From VAZQ01 sp963725185 (GTDB lineage: Bacteria > Pseudomonadota > Alphaproteobacteria > Rhizobiales > Xanthobacteraceae), in assembly GCA_963725185.1 (NCBI GenBank), contig CAVRXO010000006.1:2046001-2110000 (forward strand): a stretch of DNA of 64,000 nucleotides, given 5' to 3'. Below, piece after piece: positions 15,049 to 24,650 of the stretch; the stretch's first letter is position 1; every line of letters begins with the position of its first letter. The translations under genes and the position numbers were made by a program. The notes under the pieces are model-generated. The model made no database searches. It had not been told where the DNA came from and saw only the letters and a program-made list of their open reading frames with translations.

Positions 15049-17225
15049 TCAGGCCGACCGCAGGTCGGTGTTCTTCAACGGCACCGAGCGGATGCGCTTG
15101 CCGGTCGCCGCCGCGATCGCGTTGAGGACCGCGGGCGCCGCCACCGCGATGGTGGGCTCGCCGACGCCGCCCCAGACCGGGCCGCCCGTAGGCATCACGA
15201 TCACGTCGACCTGCGGCATCTCGGCCATGCGCATCACATTGTAGGTGTCGAAGTTGTGCTGCTCGACGGCACCATCCTTGACGGTGATCTCGCCGTAGAG
15301 CAGCGCCGAGAGCCCGTACACGAAGGAGCCGGCGACCTGCCGCTCGATCTGCGCCGGATTGACCGCATAGCCCGGATCCGTCGCCGCCACGATGCGGTGG
15401 ACCTTCACCCGACCCTGATCGGTGATCGAGACTTCCGCGATGGCCGCCACATAGCTGGCGTAGCCGTGGTTTTGCGCCATGCCGCGGAAGATGCCCTGCG
15501 GCGCCGGCTTGTCGTAGCCGATCTTCTCGGCGCACGCATTGAGCACCGCCAGGTTCCTGGGCTTGAGCAGCTTGCGGCGGAACTCGAGCGGGTCCTGGCC
15601 GACCGATTTGGCCAGCTCGTCGATGAAGCACTCCACGTAGATGGTGTTGGGGTTGACGTTGACCCCGCGCCAGAAGCCCGCCGTCAGGTGGGTGTTGCGC
15701 ATGGCATGATCGATCAGCACGTTTGGAATGTTGTAGCTGAACTGACCCTCCGGGCCGCCCGCATTGAGACCCTGGAACGTGATCGGGTCCATGCCGTTCT
15801 GCAGGTTCTGCGGCGCCAGCGAGGCCGAGATCGACTGGCCGGAAATGCGCATGTGCAAACCGACCAGGTTGTTGTTGGCATCGAACGCGCCGGTCATCTT
15901 GCATTGCGTGATCGGATGGTAGGTGCAATGCGTCATGTCCTCTTCGCGGGTCCAGATCAGCTTCACCGGCACGCTCGGCATCTGCTTGGCGATCAGCACC
16001 GCCTGCCGCACATAGTCCGAACGTCCGCGCCGCCCGAACCCGCCGCCGAGGATGACCTTGTAGAAGTCGCATTTCTCGGCCGGCAGGCCGGAGGCTTCGA
16101 TGATGCTGGCGAGCGCCGCCTCGCCGTTCTGGCTCGGGCCCCAGACCTCGCAGCGATCGGCCGTGTAGCGCGCCGTGGCGTTCATCGGCTCCATGGTGGC
16201 GTGGTTCTGGAACGGATAGTTGTAGACCGCCTCGACCTTGCGGGCGGCGCCCGCGATGGTGGCCGGTGCATCGCCGGTCTTGTTGCCGACATAGGCCTGG
16301 TCGGCGTCAAGCCCGCCCTTCAGGAACTCAGCGATCGTGGCGCTCGACACCTTGGCGTTGTCGCCTTCGTCCCAGACGATCGGCAGCGCGTCGATGGCGG
16401 TCTTCGCATGCCAGAACGTATCGGCGATGACGGCCACCGCATCCTCATCGACCGGCACGACCTTCTTCACTCCCGGCATGCCGGCGACCTTGGCGGCATC
16501 GAAGCTCTTCACCTTGCCGCCGTTGACCGGACAGGCCTTGACGGTGGCGATCAGCATGCCGGGCATCTTGATGTCGATGCCGTAGACCTGCTTGCCGGAG
16601 AGCTTGTCGAGGGTATCGAGGCGCTTGACCCCCTTGCCGGCGATCTTCCAGTCCTTGGGGTCCTTGAGCTTGATGTCCTTGGGCGGCTTCGAGCTTGGCG
16701 GCCGCCTCGGCCACCTTGCCGTAAGTGGTGGTGCGTCCGGAAGCCTTGTGGGTGATCACGCTGTCGGCGGCGCTGCATTCGCTCGCCGGCTACCTTCCAC
16801 TCATTGGCGGCGGCCTGGATCAACATGATGCGCGCGGCGGCGCCGCCTTGCCGGACATATTCGTTCGACTGGCGGATGCCCTGGCTGCCGCCGGTCGAGA
16901 AATTGCCCCAGACGCGCTTGCGGGCGAGATTCTGTCCGGGGGTCGGAAACTCGGTGGTGACCTTCGACCAGTCGCATTCGAGCTCCTCGGCCACCAGCTG
17001 GGCGAGGCCGGTGAGCGTGCCCTGGCCCATCTCGGAGCGGGCGACACGAATGACGACGGTGTCGTCGGGCTTGATCACCACCCAGGCATTGACCTCGGGC
17101 GAGCCGTCGGCGGCGCGCACGATCTGCGGGCCGAACGGAAGCTGGAAGCCGAGCGCAAGTCCGCCACCGGCGGCAGCGGCACCGACCACAAAGGAGCGAC
17201 GATTGATTCGCGGCATATAGGTCAT
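15049..17225 (-). CDS. Molybdopterin-binding subunit of xanthine dehydrogenase-family oxidoreductase (IorB-like), two frame corrections
   Basis: Large subunit of an isoquinoline 1-oxidoreductase/aldehyde dehydrogenase-type molybdenum hydroxylase, about 724 residues after removing one extra A near 16790 and one near 16692. It has a Tat signal (INRRSFVVGAAAAGGGLALG), which marks the periplasmic IorB-type family. Recognisable blocks are SEMGQGTLTGLAQLVAEELE, RVWGNFSTGGSQGIRQS, ILGGGFGRRGRSDYVRQA, FWRGVNVNPNTIYVE and the active-site region GGVGEPTIAVAAPAVLNAIAAA. GGGAGG sits 5 bases before the ATG. Its [2Fe-2S] partner IorA is encoded upstream. The substrate (aldehyde or N-heterocycle) is not determined. 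Confidence 0.9.
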
Positions 17226-17239
17226 GGCTGCCTCCCGCT

Positions 17240-17689
17240 TCACGCGTTGGCCGCGGCGTGAATTGCCGCGCGGATCTGCTGGTAGGTGCCGCAGCGACAG
17301 ATGTTGGTGATCGCTGCGTCGATGTCGGCGTCGGTGGGCTTGGGCTTCTCCTTGAGCAGCGCCGTCACCGCCATGATCATTCCGCTCTGGCAGTAGCCGC
17401 ATTGCGGAACGTCGTGGTCGAGCCAGGCTTGCTGCACGGCGGAGAGCTTGCCGCCGACGGCGATGCCCTCGATGGTGGTGATCTGCTTGCCGGCGACCGC
17501 GCTCGCCGGGATCGAGCAGGAGCGCATCGCGACCCCGTCGACATGGACCGTGCAGGCGCCGCATTGCGCGATGCCGCAACCGTATTTGGTGCCGGTCATG
17601 CCGATGGTGTCGCGCAGCACCCAAAGCAGCGGCGTGGAATCTTCCACGTCGGCAGTGTGAGATTGGCCATTGATGGATAGCGAGATCAT
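17240..17689 (-). CDS. [2Fe-2S] subunit of molybdenum hydroxylase (IorA-like)
   Basis: A 149-residue two-cluster electron-transfer subunit. The plant-type cluster ligands are in KYGCGIAQCGACTVHVDG with a fourth Cys in RSCSIPASA. The second cluster ligands are in CGYCQSGMIM and NICRCGTYQQIR. It starts at the ATG at 17689 with GGAGG 7 bases upstream; a TTG six bases earlier is less likely. It lies 14 bases before the IorB-like gene, as expected for a two-subunit enzyme that passes electrons to a cytochrome c. Periplasmic cytochromes of the adjacent sox set could serve as acceptors. Confidence 0.93.
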   Translation of the reverse strand: MISLSINGQSHTADVEDSTPLLWVLRDTIGMTGTKYGCGIAQCGACTVHVDGVAMRSCSIPASAVAGKQITTIEGIAVGGKLSAVQQAWLDHDVPQCGYCQSGMIMAVTALLKEKPKPTDADIDAAITNICRCGTYQQIRAAIHAAANA

Positions 17690-18125
17690 TCTCAATCCTC
17701 CCGTTCCGTCGTTATCGACGAGGCGAAAAAAGTATGAGGCGCGGGCTGGGCTGGGCTTGCCGGAGATACGACGCCGCGCTTGGACGACAGCATAGCGTGA
17801 CTTCTTCCGGGATGGGAAATCCCAAGTGCGCGACCAGCGTGGCCGGGTTCGGCGCGAATGGAAAATAGCCTTTCAGTCGAGTAGCTTAGTCCAAGGGCGC
17901 GGGCTCGCCTGCGGCGCCAGCGAGGCCGCTTGCGCCGGGCGCAACCGCCGGAGAATTCGGCCCCTGTTCGGCTCCCATGGGACGTATCGTCCCGGCGTGA
18001 CGCGCGCGGTTGCATGCTATAGGCAAGTGCTAGGGTGGGGCGCCGGACCGATGGGCGCACGTGAAGTCCCGCATGTGAACTGCCGTTTCGAAAAGCTGCC
18101 GCGCGACAAGGGAGCGTGAAACATC
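17690..18125. other. Divergent promoter region between iorA and ABC binding protein
   Basis: These 436 bases separate a minus-strand operon and a plus-strand operon, so both promoters should lie here. I see no gene and no strong palindrome apart from CCATGGGACG/CGTCCCGG near 17987-18000. A weak TTGCAT...TAGGGT pair lies around 18013-18036. GGGAG precedes the plus-strand ATG at 18126. Confidence 0.4.
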
Positions 18126-19163
18126 ATGGGAGGCAATCGCTGGACCATCGCTGGTGCCATCGCGATCGCGGCTTTGCTGGGCGGCCGGCCGGCTCATGCC
18201 ATCGATGCCAGCGTGATCGAGGCCGCCAAGAAGGAAGGCGAGGTGGTCTGGTACTCGACCCAGATCATCAACCAGCTGGTGCGGCCGATCACGGCCGCTT
18301 TCGAGAAGAAATACCCGGGCATCAAGGTGCGCTACACCCGCGCCAATGCCAATGAGGTCGCGGTCAAGATTCTCAACGAAAGCCGGGCCGGCCGCCCGCA
18401 ATCGGACGTATTCGACGGCACCTCGACCGTGGTGCCGCTGAAGCGGGAAGGCTATGTGCTGCAGTGGCAGCCCGATGCCGCCAAGGCCTATCCGGACCTC
18501 TACAAGGATCCGCAAGGCTATTGGGTCGCCAGCAACATCTACATCAACACGCCGGCCTACAACACGTCGCTGGTCCCCAAAGGGAGCGAGCCGCGCACCT
18601 ATCAGGATCTGCTCGACCCCAAGTGGAGCGGCAAGATGGCCTGGAATGCGCTGCCGTCGGCCTCGGGCGGGGTGGGCTTCATCGGCAATGTGCTGGCCGA
18701 GATGGGCGAAGCCAAGGGCATGGCCTATCTGCGCGCTCTTTCGAAGCAGAAGATCGCCAATGTGGCGGCGGCGGCGCGCGAGGTGCTGGATCAGGTGATC
18801 GCCGGCGAATACCCGATCGCGCTGCAGATCTTCAACCATCACGCGGTGATCAGCGCGCGGAAGGGCGCGCCGGTCGATTGGATCAAGATGGAGCCTGCCA
18901 CCGGCACCCTGTCGGTGATCGCCATCCACAAGAATGCGCCGCATCCCAACGCCGCCAAGCTCCTGGTCGATTTCATCATCTCGAAGGAGGGCCAAGAGGT
19001 CTATCGCGACGCCGATTATCTCACGGCGGATCCGCAGGTCCCCGCGCGCGATCCCGAGCTCAAGCCCGAGGACGGCCATTTCCGCGTGCACTTCTTCTCG
19101 CCCGAGGCGCTGGAGGACAATCTGCCGAAGTGGAAGCAGATCTTCGATGACCTCTTCGGCTGA
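18126..19163 (+). CDS. ABC transporter substrate-binding protein (family 1, FbpA-like fold)
   Basis: A 345-residue periplasmic binding protein with a signal peptide (TIAGAIAIAALLGGRPAHA). The body fits family 1 (EGEVVWYSTQIINQL, KKYPGIKVRYTRANA, SDVFDGTSTV, YNTSLVPKG, DLLDPKWSGKMAW). Iron-binding FbpA proteins use a pair of adjacent tyrosines; no Tyr-Tyr pair occurs anywhere in this protein, and the matching place reads LQIFNHHAVISARKG. So iron is an unlikely ligand. The downstream genes suggest an aromatic carboxylate. The stop overlaps the permease start by 17 bases. Confidence 0.9.
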   Translation: MGGNRWTIAGAIAIAALLGGRPAHAIDASVIEAAKKEGEVVWYSTQIINQLVRPITAAFEKKYPGIKVRYTRANANEVAVKILNESRAGRPQSDVFDGTSTVVPLKREGYVLQWQPDAAKAYPDLYKDPQGYWVASNIYINTPAYNTSLVPKGSEPRTYQDLLDPKWSGKMAWNALPSASGGVGFIGNVLAEMGEAKGMAYLRALSKQKIANVAAAAREVLDQVIAGEYPIALQIFNHHAVISARKGAPVDWIKMEPATGTLSVIAIHKNAPHPNAAKLLVDFIISKEGQEVYRDADYLTADPQVPARDPELKPEDGHFRVHFFSPEALEDNLPKWKQIFDDLFG

Positions 19164-20913
19164 ACCCCAGATCCGCTCGCGTTCGACCGCGCGCTCGCGC
19201 CCGTCCGCGCGCTCGCGCTCGTCGGCGCGCCAGACCGCCTGGATCGCTGCGCTGTTGATCGTGGTGCTGGCGGCGCTGGTGGTGCCGCCCCTCATATTCC
19301 TGCTGCAAGGCAGCGTGACGGTCGCCGGCGCTCTCAACGAGCCCACCCGCTGGGGTCTGGAGAATTTCCAAGGCGTGCTGGGCGGCCGGCGTTTCGTCGC
19401 CACCACGCTCAACTCGCTGTCGTTTGCGGCCGGCAGCGCCGTGGTCGCCCTGGTGGTCGGCTGGGTCATGGCCTGGATCGTCGAGCGCACCAATGCGCCG
19501 CTCAAGGGGCTGGCCTATGTGACCGCGATCATCTCGCTCGGCACCCCCTACATTCTCTACGTATCGGCGTGGCTTTTGGTGTTCGGCAAGGCCGGCCCGG
19601 TCAATCAGCTCTATCGGACGCTGACCGGCGCATCCGATGTGCTGATCAACATCTATTCCATGCCCGGCATGGTCGTGGTCGAGGGCTTTCTGTGGTCGCC
19701 GCTGGCATTCCTGCTGGTGGGAGCGACGCTGCGCAATGCCAATCCGGAGCTGGAGGAGGCCGCGCGCGTCAGCGGCGCCGGAGTGTGGGCCACCATCCGC
19801 CGCATCACCATGCGGCTCTCACTGCCCGCCATCATGGCGCTCTCGATGCTGGTCTTCATCCGCGCCATCGAGGCCTTCGAGGTGCCGGCGCTGGTCGGTT
19901 TGCCGGGCCGCATCTCGGTTCTGACCACCGACATCTACACCAACATGATGGCGCGCGCGCCGCCCGACCTCGGCGGCTCGAGCGCGCTCTCGGTGCTGAT
20001 GCTGCTGCTGGTGCTGGTGCTTCTCTACGTCTATGCCCGGCTGTCGCGGCATGCCGAGCGGTTCGCCACCATCACGGGCAAGGGTTTCCGGCCGCGGCCG
20101 TTCGATCTCGGACGCCTGCGCTACCTGGCGGCCGCCATCCTGGCGGTGGATTTCGTGCTGCTGCTGCTGGTGCCCATGGCGATGCTGGCCTGGATCTCGC
20201 TGCTGCCGTTCTTCGCGCCGGTCAGCGCCGCTTCCTTCAAGCTCCTGAGCCTCAACAACTACCGCACCGTGCTGGCATCCGACCGTCTGGAGCTGATGAC
20301 CAATACGATGCTGGTCGCGGTCGCGACCGCCACGTTCGCGGTCGCCCTCACCTTCTTTGCCGCATGGCTGGCGGTGCGGCGCGCGCCGGGCGGCTGGCTG
20401 GTCGAGCGGCTGGCCACCATTCCGCTGGTCTTTCCGGGCCTGGTGCTGGGGGTTGCGGTCATGCAGGTTTTCCTGCGGCTGCCGATCCCGCTCTACGGCA
20501 CCATCGGAATCCTGATCTGGGCCTTCGTCATCAACTATCTGCCCTACGGGATGCGCTACAGCTCGTCCGGCATGCTGCAGATCCATCGCGAGCTCGAGGA
20601 GGCGGCCGCGGTATGCGGCGCCTCCGCGCTCACCCGCCTGCGCCGGATCGTGGCGCCGCTCCTGGCGCCCGCCCTGGTGGCCGGCTGGCTGTTCATCTTC
20701 CTGATGGCCACCCGCGTCTTGTCGCTCGCGATCCTGCTCGCGGGCCCGCGCTCGCAGACCATGGCGGTCGCCATGTTCGATCTGTGGGGCAACGGCCAGG
20801 GCACCGAGCTTGCGGCGCTCGGCCTGATGTGGTCGATGCTGATGGCAATGATCGCGGTCGCATTCTACTTCGTGGCGCGCCGCTCCGCCGCCGGCGCCAT
20901 GGGCCGGGCATGA
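19147..20913 (+). CDS. ABC transporter permease, fused double MetI domain
   Basis: A 588-residue permease starting at the ATG at 19147 inside the end of the binding-protein gene, so translation is coupled. The first 30 residues are a basic low-complexity segment (SRSTARSRPSARSRSSAR) made by a short GCGCTCGCG tandem. Two permease halves follow, with EAA loops ELEEAARVSGAGVW near residue 200 and ELEEAAAVCGASAL near residue 480. It is a paralogue of the permease at 139-1902, with shared blocks such as HAERFATITGKG, LPYGMRYSSSG and QIHRELEE. It works with the binding protein at 18126 and the ATPase at 23416. Confidence 0.92.
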   Translation: MTSSAEPQIRSRSTARSRPSARSRSSARQTAWIAALLIVVLAALVVPPLIFLLQGSVTVAGALNEPTRWGLENFQGVLGGRRFVATTLNSLSFAAGSAVVALVVGWVMAWIVERTNAPLKGLAYVTAIISLGTPYILYVSAWLLVFGKAGPVNQLYRTLTGASDVLINIYSMPGMVVVEGFLWSPLAFLLVGATLRNANPELEEAARVSGAGVWATIRRITMRLSLPAIMALSMLVFIRAIEAFEVPALVGLPGRISVLTTDIYTNMMARAPPDLGGSSALSVLMLLLVLVLLYVYARLSRHAERFATITGKGFRPRPFDLGRLRYLAAAILAVDFVLLLLVPMAMLAWISLLPFFAPVSAASFKLLSLNNYRTVLASDRLELMTNTMLVAVATATFAVALTFFAAWLAVRRAPGGWLVERLATIPLVFPGLVLGVAVMQVFLRLPIPLYGTIGILIWAFVINYLPYGMRYSSSGMLQIHRELEEAAAVCGASALTRLRRIVAPLLAPALVAGWLFIFLMATRVLSLAILLAGPRSQTMAVAMFDLWGNGQGTELAALGLMWSMLMAMIAVAFYFVARRSAAGAMGRA

Positions 20914-20975
20914 AGGTTGGGCATGAATTCAGGAGACGTTAGTTTGGGATCCGGCAGAGCCGCGTTCTCCGCTTC

Positions 20976-21146
20976 ACCTCCCCCTGAAAGGGGGAGGTCG
21001 ACCCGCAACGCGGGTCGGGTGGGGGTCCCGCCACAAACTCCGAATCTGGGGGTGGACGAGACCCCCTCCCGGCGCCGGAGCCTGTCATCGGGCCGGCCAA
21101 AGGCCGGACCCGTTGGGCGCCACCCTCCCCCTTGCAGGGGGAGGGA
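20976..21146. repeat. GGGGGAGG-type palindromes before acyl-CoA synthetase gene
   Basis: A hairpin ACCTCCCCCTGAAAGGGGGAGGT (20976-20998) is followed by ACCCGCAACGCGGGT, and a second hairpin CCCTCCCCCTTGCAGGGGGAGGG lies at 21124-21146. Both sit inside the operon between the permease and the synthetase and could affect downstream expression. The synthetase frame stays open into the second hairpin. Confidence 0.8.
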
Positions 21147-21169
21147 TTGGCGGCGGTTGGAGCTTGCGC

Positions 21170-23407
21170 GTGAGGTTGGTGGTCGAGCCGTCGCCGTTGC
21201 TGCTGCATTCGCTCGGCAAGGTCGATGCGCTCTTGAACCCGCGCAATGTGGTCATCCTCGGCGCCAGCGATACGCCCGGCAACTGGTCGCAACGGGTGTG
21301 GCGCAACGTCAACCGCTACAAGTTTCCCGGGCCGGTCTATCCGCTCAATCCGCGCCGCGATCAAATCTGGGACACGCGCTGCTACCGCTCCTTTGCCGAA
21401 CTGCCGGAGCCGCCCGATCACGTGGTGGTGGTCATTCCGGCGGCCTTCGTCCCCGATGCTTTGATCGAAGCGAGCCGGGCGGGCGCGCGCAGCGCCACCG
21501 TGCTCACCGCGGGCTTTGCCGAATCCTCCGATCCGGCGGCGCACGCATTGTCGCTCCGCCTCAAGTCGGTCATCGCGCAGACCGGGCTTGCGGTCTCCGG
21601 CCCCAATTGCTTCGGCAATCTGCATGCCCGCGCCAGCCTCATGACCATGCCGGACGACCGCATGCAGCGGCTGGCCAACGGGCCGGTCGCGATCATCGGA
21701 CAGTCCGGCGGCCTCGCCATGGCGATCAAGCGCTCGCTCGAGGAGCGCGGCATCGATGCCGGCTCGGTGGTCACGTCCGGCAACCAGGCCGGGCTGTCGA
21801 GCGCCGAGTACATCGCCTATTACGCCATGAACGACGACGTCAGGGTGATCGTCTCCTACCTTGAATCGGTGCAGGATCCCGAGGCTTTCATGGCGGCGTG
21901 CCGCATGGCGCGCGCGGCCGGCAAGCCGATCGTGCTGATGAAGCTCGGCGCTTCCGCGGAAGGCCGCGCCGCCGCGCTAGCGCATACCGGAGCGCTCGCC
22001 GGCGCCATGGAAGCCTTCGATGCGGTCGCGGGCGCGGCCGGCGCGCTGCGGGTGCGCACCGTGGACGATGTGGTCGAGACGGTCGAATATGTCCTGCATG
22101 CGCCCCCCCTCCCTTCCCTCCCCCGCTTGCGGGGGAGGCTTGGGGAGGGGGGCGGCGCAAGGCTCGGCGCCATCACGTTCTCGGGCGCGCTGCGCGGTCT
22201 TCTGCTCGATGCCGCCGCCGCCAACGGGCTCGCATTCGCGGCCCTTGATGCGACCACCAACGAGCGGCTTGCCGCCGTGCTCGGTGTCGGCACCATCACC
22301 GGCAATCCGCTCGATTCCGGATTTACCGGCCTCACCAACCGGGAAGGCTACATCAAATGCGTCGAGGCCATGCTGGACGATCCCGGCATCGATCTCGTGC
22401 TGCTGCAGGCCGAGTTGCCGCGCGCTCCCGGCATGGACCGGGCCGAGGCCAATATGCGTGCGGTCGAAGCGATCGCGGCACGGGCGAGAAAGCCGATCGT
22501 CCAATTCAGCATGGGCTCGCACGGGCTCTCCGATTATAGCCGCGCCTTTCGGCTGAGCTTGCCTCACGTTCCCTGCCTGCAGGAGGTCGACAAGACCTTG
22601 CGCACAGTGCGCGCGCTCAGCGATTACGCCGCCCGCGCCAAGCAGGCCGCCGCGTCGCCCAGGGAAGCGTCCGCCGAGGCCGCGTCGTCCAAGGGACGGG
22701 CGACGCTGGAAAAGACGCTGGCGCGTGCCGCAAGCCACGGGCCCGCCCTGACACTGAACGAGGTTCAATCCAAGCAGTTGCTCAAGGCCTATGGGATCCG
22801 TTGCCCCAAGGAGGCGGTGGCCCATAGCGCCCAGCAGGCGGTCGCGATCGCCAAGCGCATCGGATTTCCGGTCGTCGCCAAGGGCGTGAGCGCGGCGCTG
22901 CCGCACAAGTCCGATGCCGGCGCCGTGATGGTCGGGCTGGATTCCGCGAAGGCGGTGCATGCCTCCTATGAGCAGATCGTCGCTGCCGTCACCCGGCACA
23001 GCGGCAGCGCGCCCGAGGGCGTGCTCATCGCCGAGCAGGTCGCCGATGGAATCGAGCTCGTGCTCGGCGCCAATCTGGACCCGGAGGTCGGGCCGGTGAT
23101 CCTGTTCGGCACCGGCGGGGTCGAGCTCGAGCTCTATCGCGACGTGGCATTGGCGCCGCCGCTCCTCGACGAGGCTGGCGCCTTGGCCCTGATCGAGGGC
23201 ACCCGCGCCGGCAAGCTCGTTGCCGGCTATCGCGGCCGCCCGGCGCTCGACGTCAAGGCTGCGGTGGCGGCCCTGATCGGCCTGTCGCGTCTCATGCTGG
23301 ATGCCGGCGGCCGCATCCAATCGATCGACGTCAACCCGTTCCTGCTGCGACGGCGCGGAGGCCTCGCCCTTGACGGGCTGGTCGTGCTTGCCGACCATGG
23401 CGCGTGA
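21170..23407 (+). CDS. NDP-forming acyl-CoA synthetase (FerA-like, fused alpha-beta)
   Basis: About 745 residues. It has an N-terminal CoA-binding fold (LNPRNVVILGASDTPGNWSQRVW), a succinyl-CoA-ligase-like middle (GPNCFGNLHARASLMT, PVAIIGQSGGLAMAIKRSLEERG with its conserved region before the catalytic His fold) and an ATP-grasp C-terminal domain (LLKAYGIRCPKEAVAHS, FPVVAKGVSAALPHKSDAGAVMVGL, GVLIAEQV). Feruloyl-CoA synthetase FerA of Sphingobium SYK-6 is of this NDP-forming type. A FerB-like lyase lies downstream, so cinnamate-type acid activation is likely. The GTG at 21170 is a guess among several GTG/TTG codons. A palindromic repeat is translated in frame around residues 312-328. Confidence 0.85.
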   Translation: MRLVVEPSPLLLHSLGKVDALLNPRNVVILGASDTPGNWSQRVWRNVNRYKFPGPVYPLNPRRDQIWDTRCYRSFAELPEPPDHVVVVIPAAFVPDALIEASRAGARSATVLTAGFAESSDPAAHALSLRLKSVIAQTGLAVSGPNCFGNLHARASLMTMPDDRMQRLANGPVAIIGQSGGLAMAIKRSLEERGIDAGSVVTSGNQAGLSSAEYIAYYAMNDDVRVIVSYLESVQDPEAFMAACRMARAAGKPIVLMKLGASAEGRAAALAHTGALAGAMEAFDAVAGAAGALRVRTVDDVVETVEYVLHAPPLPSLPRLRGRLGEGGGARLGAITFSGALRGLLLDAAAANGLAFAALDATTNERLAAVLGVGTITGNPLDSGFTGLTNREGYIKCVEAMLDDPGIDLVLLQAELPRAPGMDRAEANMRAVEAIAARARKPIVQFSMGSHGLSDYSRAFRLSLPHVPCLQEVDKTLRTVRALSDYAARAKQAAASPREASAEAASSKGRATLEKTLARAASHGPALTLNEVQSKQLLKAYGIRCPKEAVAHSAQQAVAIAKRIGFPVVAKGVSAALPHKSDAGAVMVGLDSAKAVHASYEQIVAAVTRHSGSAPEGVLIAEQVADGIELVLGANLDPEVGPVILFGTGGVELELYRDVALAPPLLDEAGALALIEGTRAGKLVAGYRGRPALDVKAAVAALIGLSRLMLDAGGRIQSIDVNPFLLRRRGGLALDGLVVLADHGA
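22103..22152. repeat. Palindromic repeat translated inside the synthetase gene
   Basis: CCCCCCCTCCC...TCCCCCGC and its near complement GCGGGGGAGG...GGGAGGGGGG form a hairpin of the same type as the intergenic elements. It encodes PPLPSLPRLRGRLGEGGG between VEYVLHA and ARLGAITFSGALRG, and the frame is kept. Confidence 0.85.
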
Positions 23408-23415
23408 GGGTCCCC

Positions 23416-24524
23416 ATGCTGCGCGTCGAGCGTCTGAGCAAGATTTTCGAGAACGTGACGGATCAGATCGTCGGCGGCATTCGCGATGCCAGCTTCGAGC
23501 TGGCGGCCGGGACCTTCTTCACGCTGCTCGGGCCCTCCGGTTGCGGCAAGACCACGACGCTGCGCTGCATCGCCGGGCTCGAGACGCCCGATGACGGCGA
23601 TCATCGCGGTCGATGACCGGCGCTTGTTCGACGCCAAGGCGCGCATCAACGTCCCGGTCGAGGAGCGCGCCATCGGCATGGTGTTCCAGTCCTATGCGAT
23701 CTGGCCCCATATGACGGTGGCCGAGAACGTGGCGTTTCCGCTGACGGTGGCCAAGCGCGCCAAGCGCGCCGAGATCGCTGCGGCGGTGCGGCGCGCCCTG
23801 GCGGTGGTCGATCTCGATGGCTTCCAGGAGCGCTCCGCGACCCGGCTGTCGGGCGGCCAGCAGCAGCGCGTGGCGCTCGCCCGCGCCATCGTGCACGAAC
23901 CGCGGATTGCTGCTGCTCGACGAGCCGTTGTCCAATCTCGACGCCCAATTGCGCGACGAGATGCGCGGCGAGCTCAAGCGCCTGCAGAGCAAGATCGGGA
24001 TCACCACCGTCTATGTGACCCACGACCAGTCCGAGGCGCTGGCGCTGTCCGACCGGATCGCGGTCATCGACCGCGGCCGCATCAGCCAGATCGGCTCGCC
24101 GCAGGACATCTACTTCCGGCCCGTCAACCCGTTCGTCGCCCGCTTTGTCGGCGCCACCAATCTGCTCCCCGGCCGCTTGCTCGGCGCCTCCGACGGCCGC
24201 GGCCGGGTCGAGGTGCTGAGCGGTCGGCAGATCCAATGCGTGGTCCCCCAACAGATCGACGACCCCGCGGTGTCGGTGTCGATCCGCCCCGAAAGCATCC
24301 GCCTGGCGGCGCCGCAGCCGTCCGCGACGGAAGCCGACAACTGCCTCGCCGGGCGGATCAGCGGCGTGACCTTCCTGGGGGCGTCCCAGCGGGTCGATGT
24401 CGTGAGCGACGGCGTCGCCCTGCAGGTCGCTACCGCCGCCGACCTGCCGTTGCCGGCCGACGGCGAGGTATGGCTGCTGTTCGCCCCCGAGCGCGCGGTC
24501 GCCTTGCCGGGGAGGGAAACTTAG
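23416..24524 (+). CDS. ABC transporter ATP-binding protein, two frame corrections
   Basis: ATPase subunit for the 18126/19147 importer, about 368 residues when one extra base is removed near 23600 and one near 23907. Motifs are Walker A GPSGCGKTT, Q-loop MVFQSYAIWPHM, signature LSGGQQQRVALARA, Walker B LLLLDEPLSNLDA and VTHDQSEA, then a C-terminal TOBE-like domain (VSVSIRPESIRLA, GEVWLLFAPERAV). It starts at the ATG at 23416, 8 bases after the synthetase stop, so transporter and synthetase genes share one transcript. It is highly similar to the ATPase at 2048. Confidence 0.88.
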
Positions 24525-24525
24525 A

Positions 24526-24580
24526 GCATTTTCCGGATGAGCCTGCCCCCGCGTAGGAAAATGCGACAACGCAAAATGAG
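24526..24580. repeat. GCATTTTCC/GGAAAATGC hairpin repeat
   Basis: Arms GCATTTTCC (24526-24534) and GGAAAATGC (24556-24564) are followed by a GACAACGCAAAATGA tail. It begins one base after the ATPase stop. The same element with the same tail lies right after the MBL gene at 40187-40243. Confidence 0.88.
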
Positions 24581-24650
24581 CTGTTGATCCGACCACCATT
24601 CCATCGCCGTCCTTGACGGCCTTCGATCAAACCAAGCGAGGAGACAAATA

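Noticed and set aside
18126..24524. Iron(III) importer
   Set aside because: The binding protein has no adjacent tyrosine pair and the operon holds aromatic acyl-CoA genes; iron is possible but not favoured.
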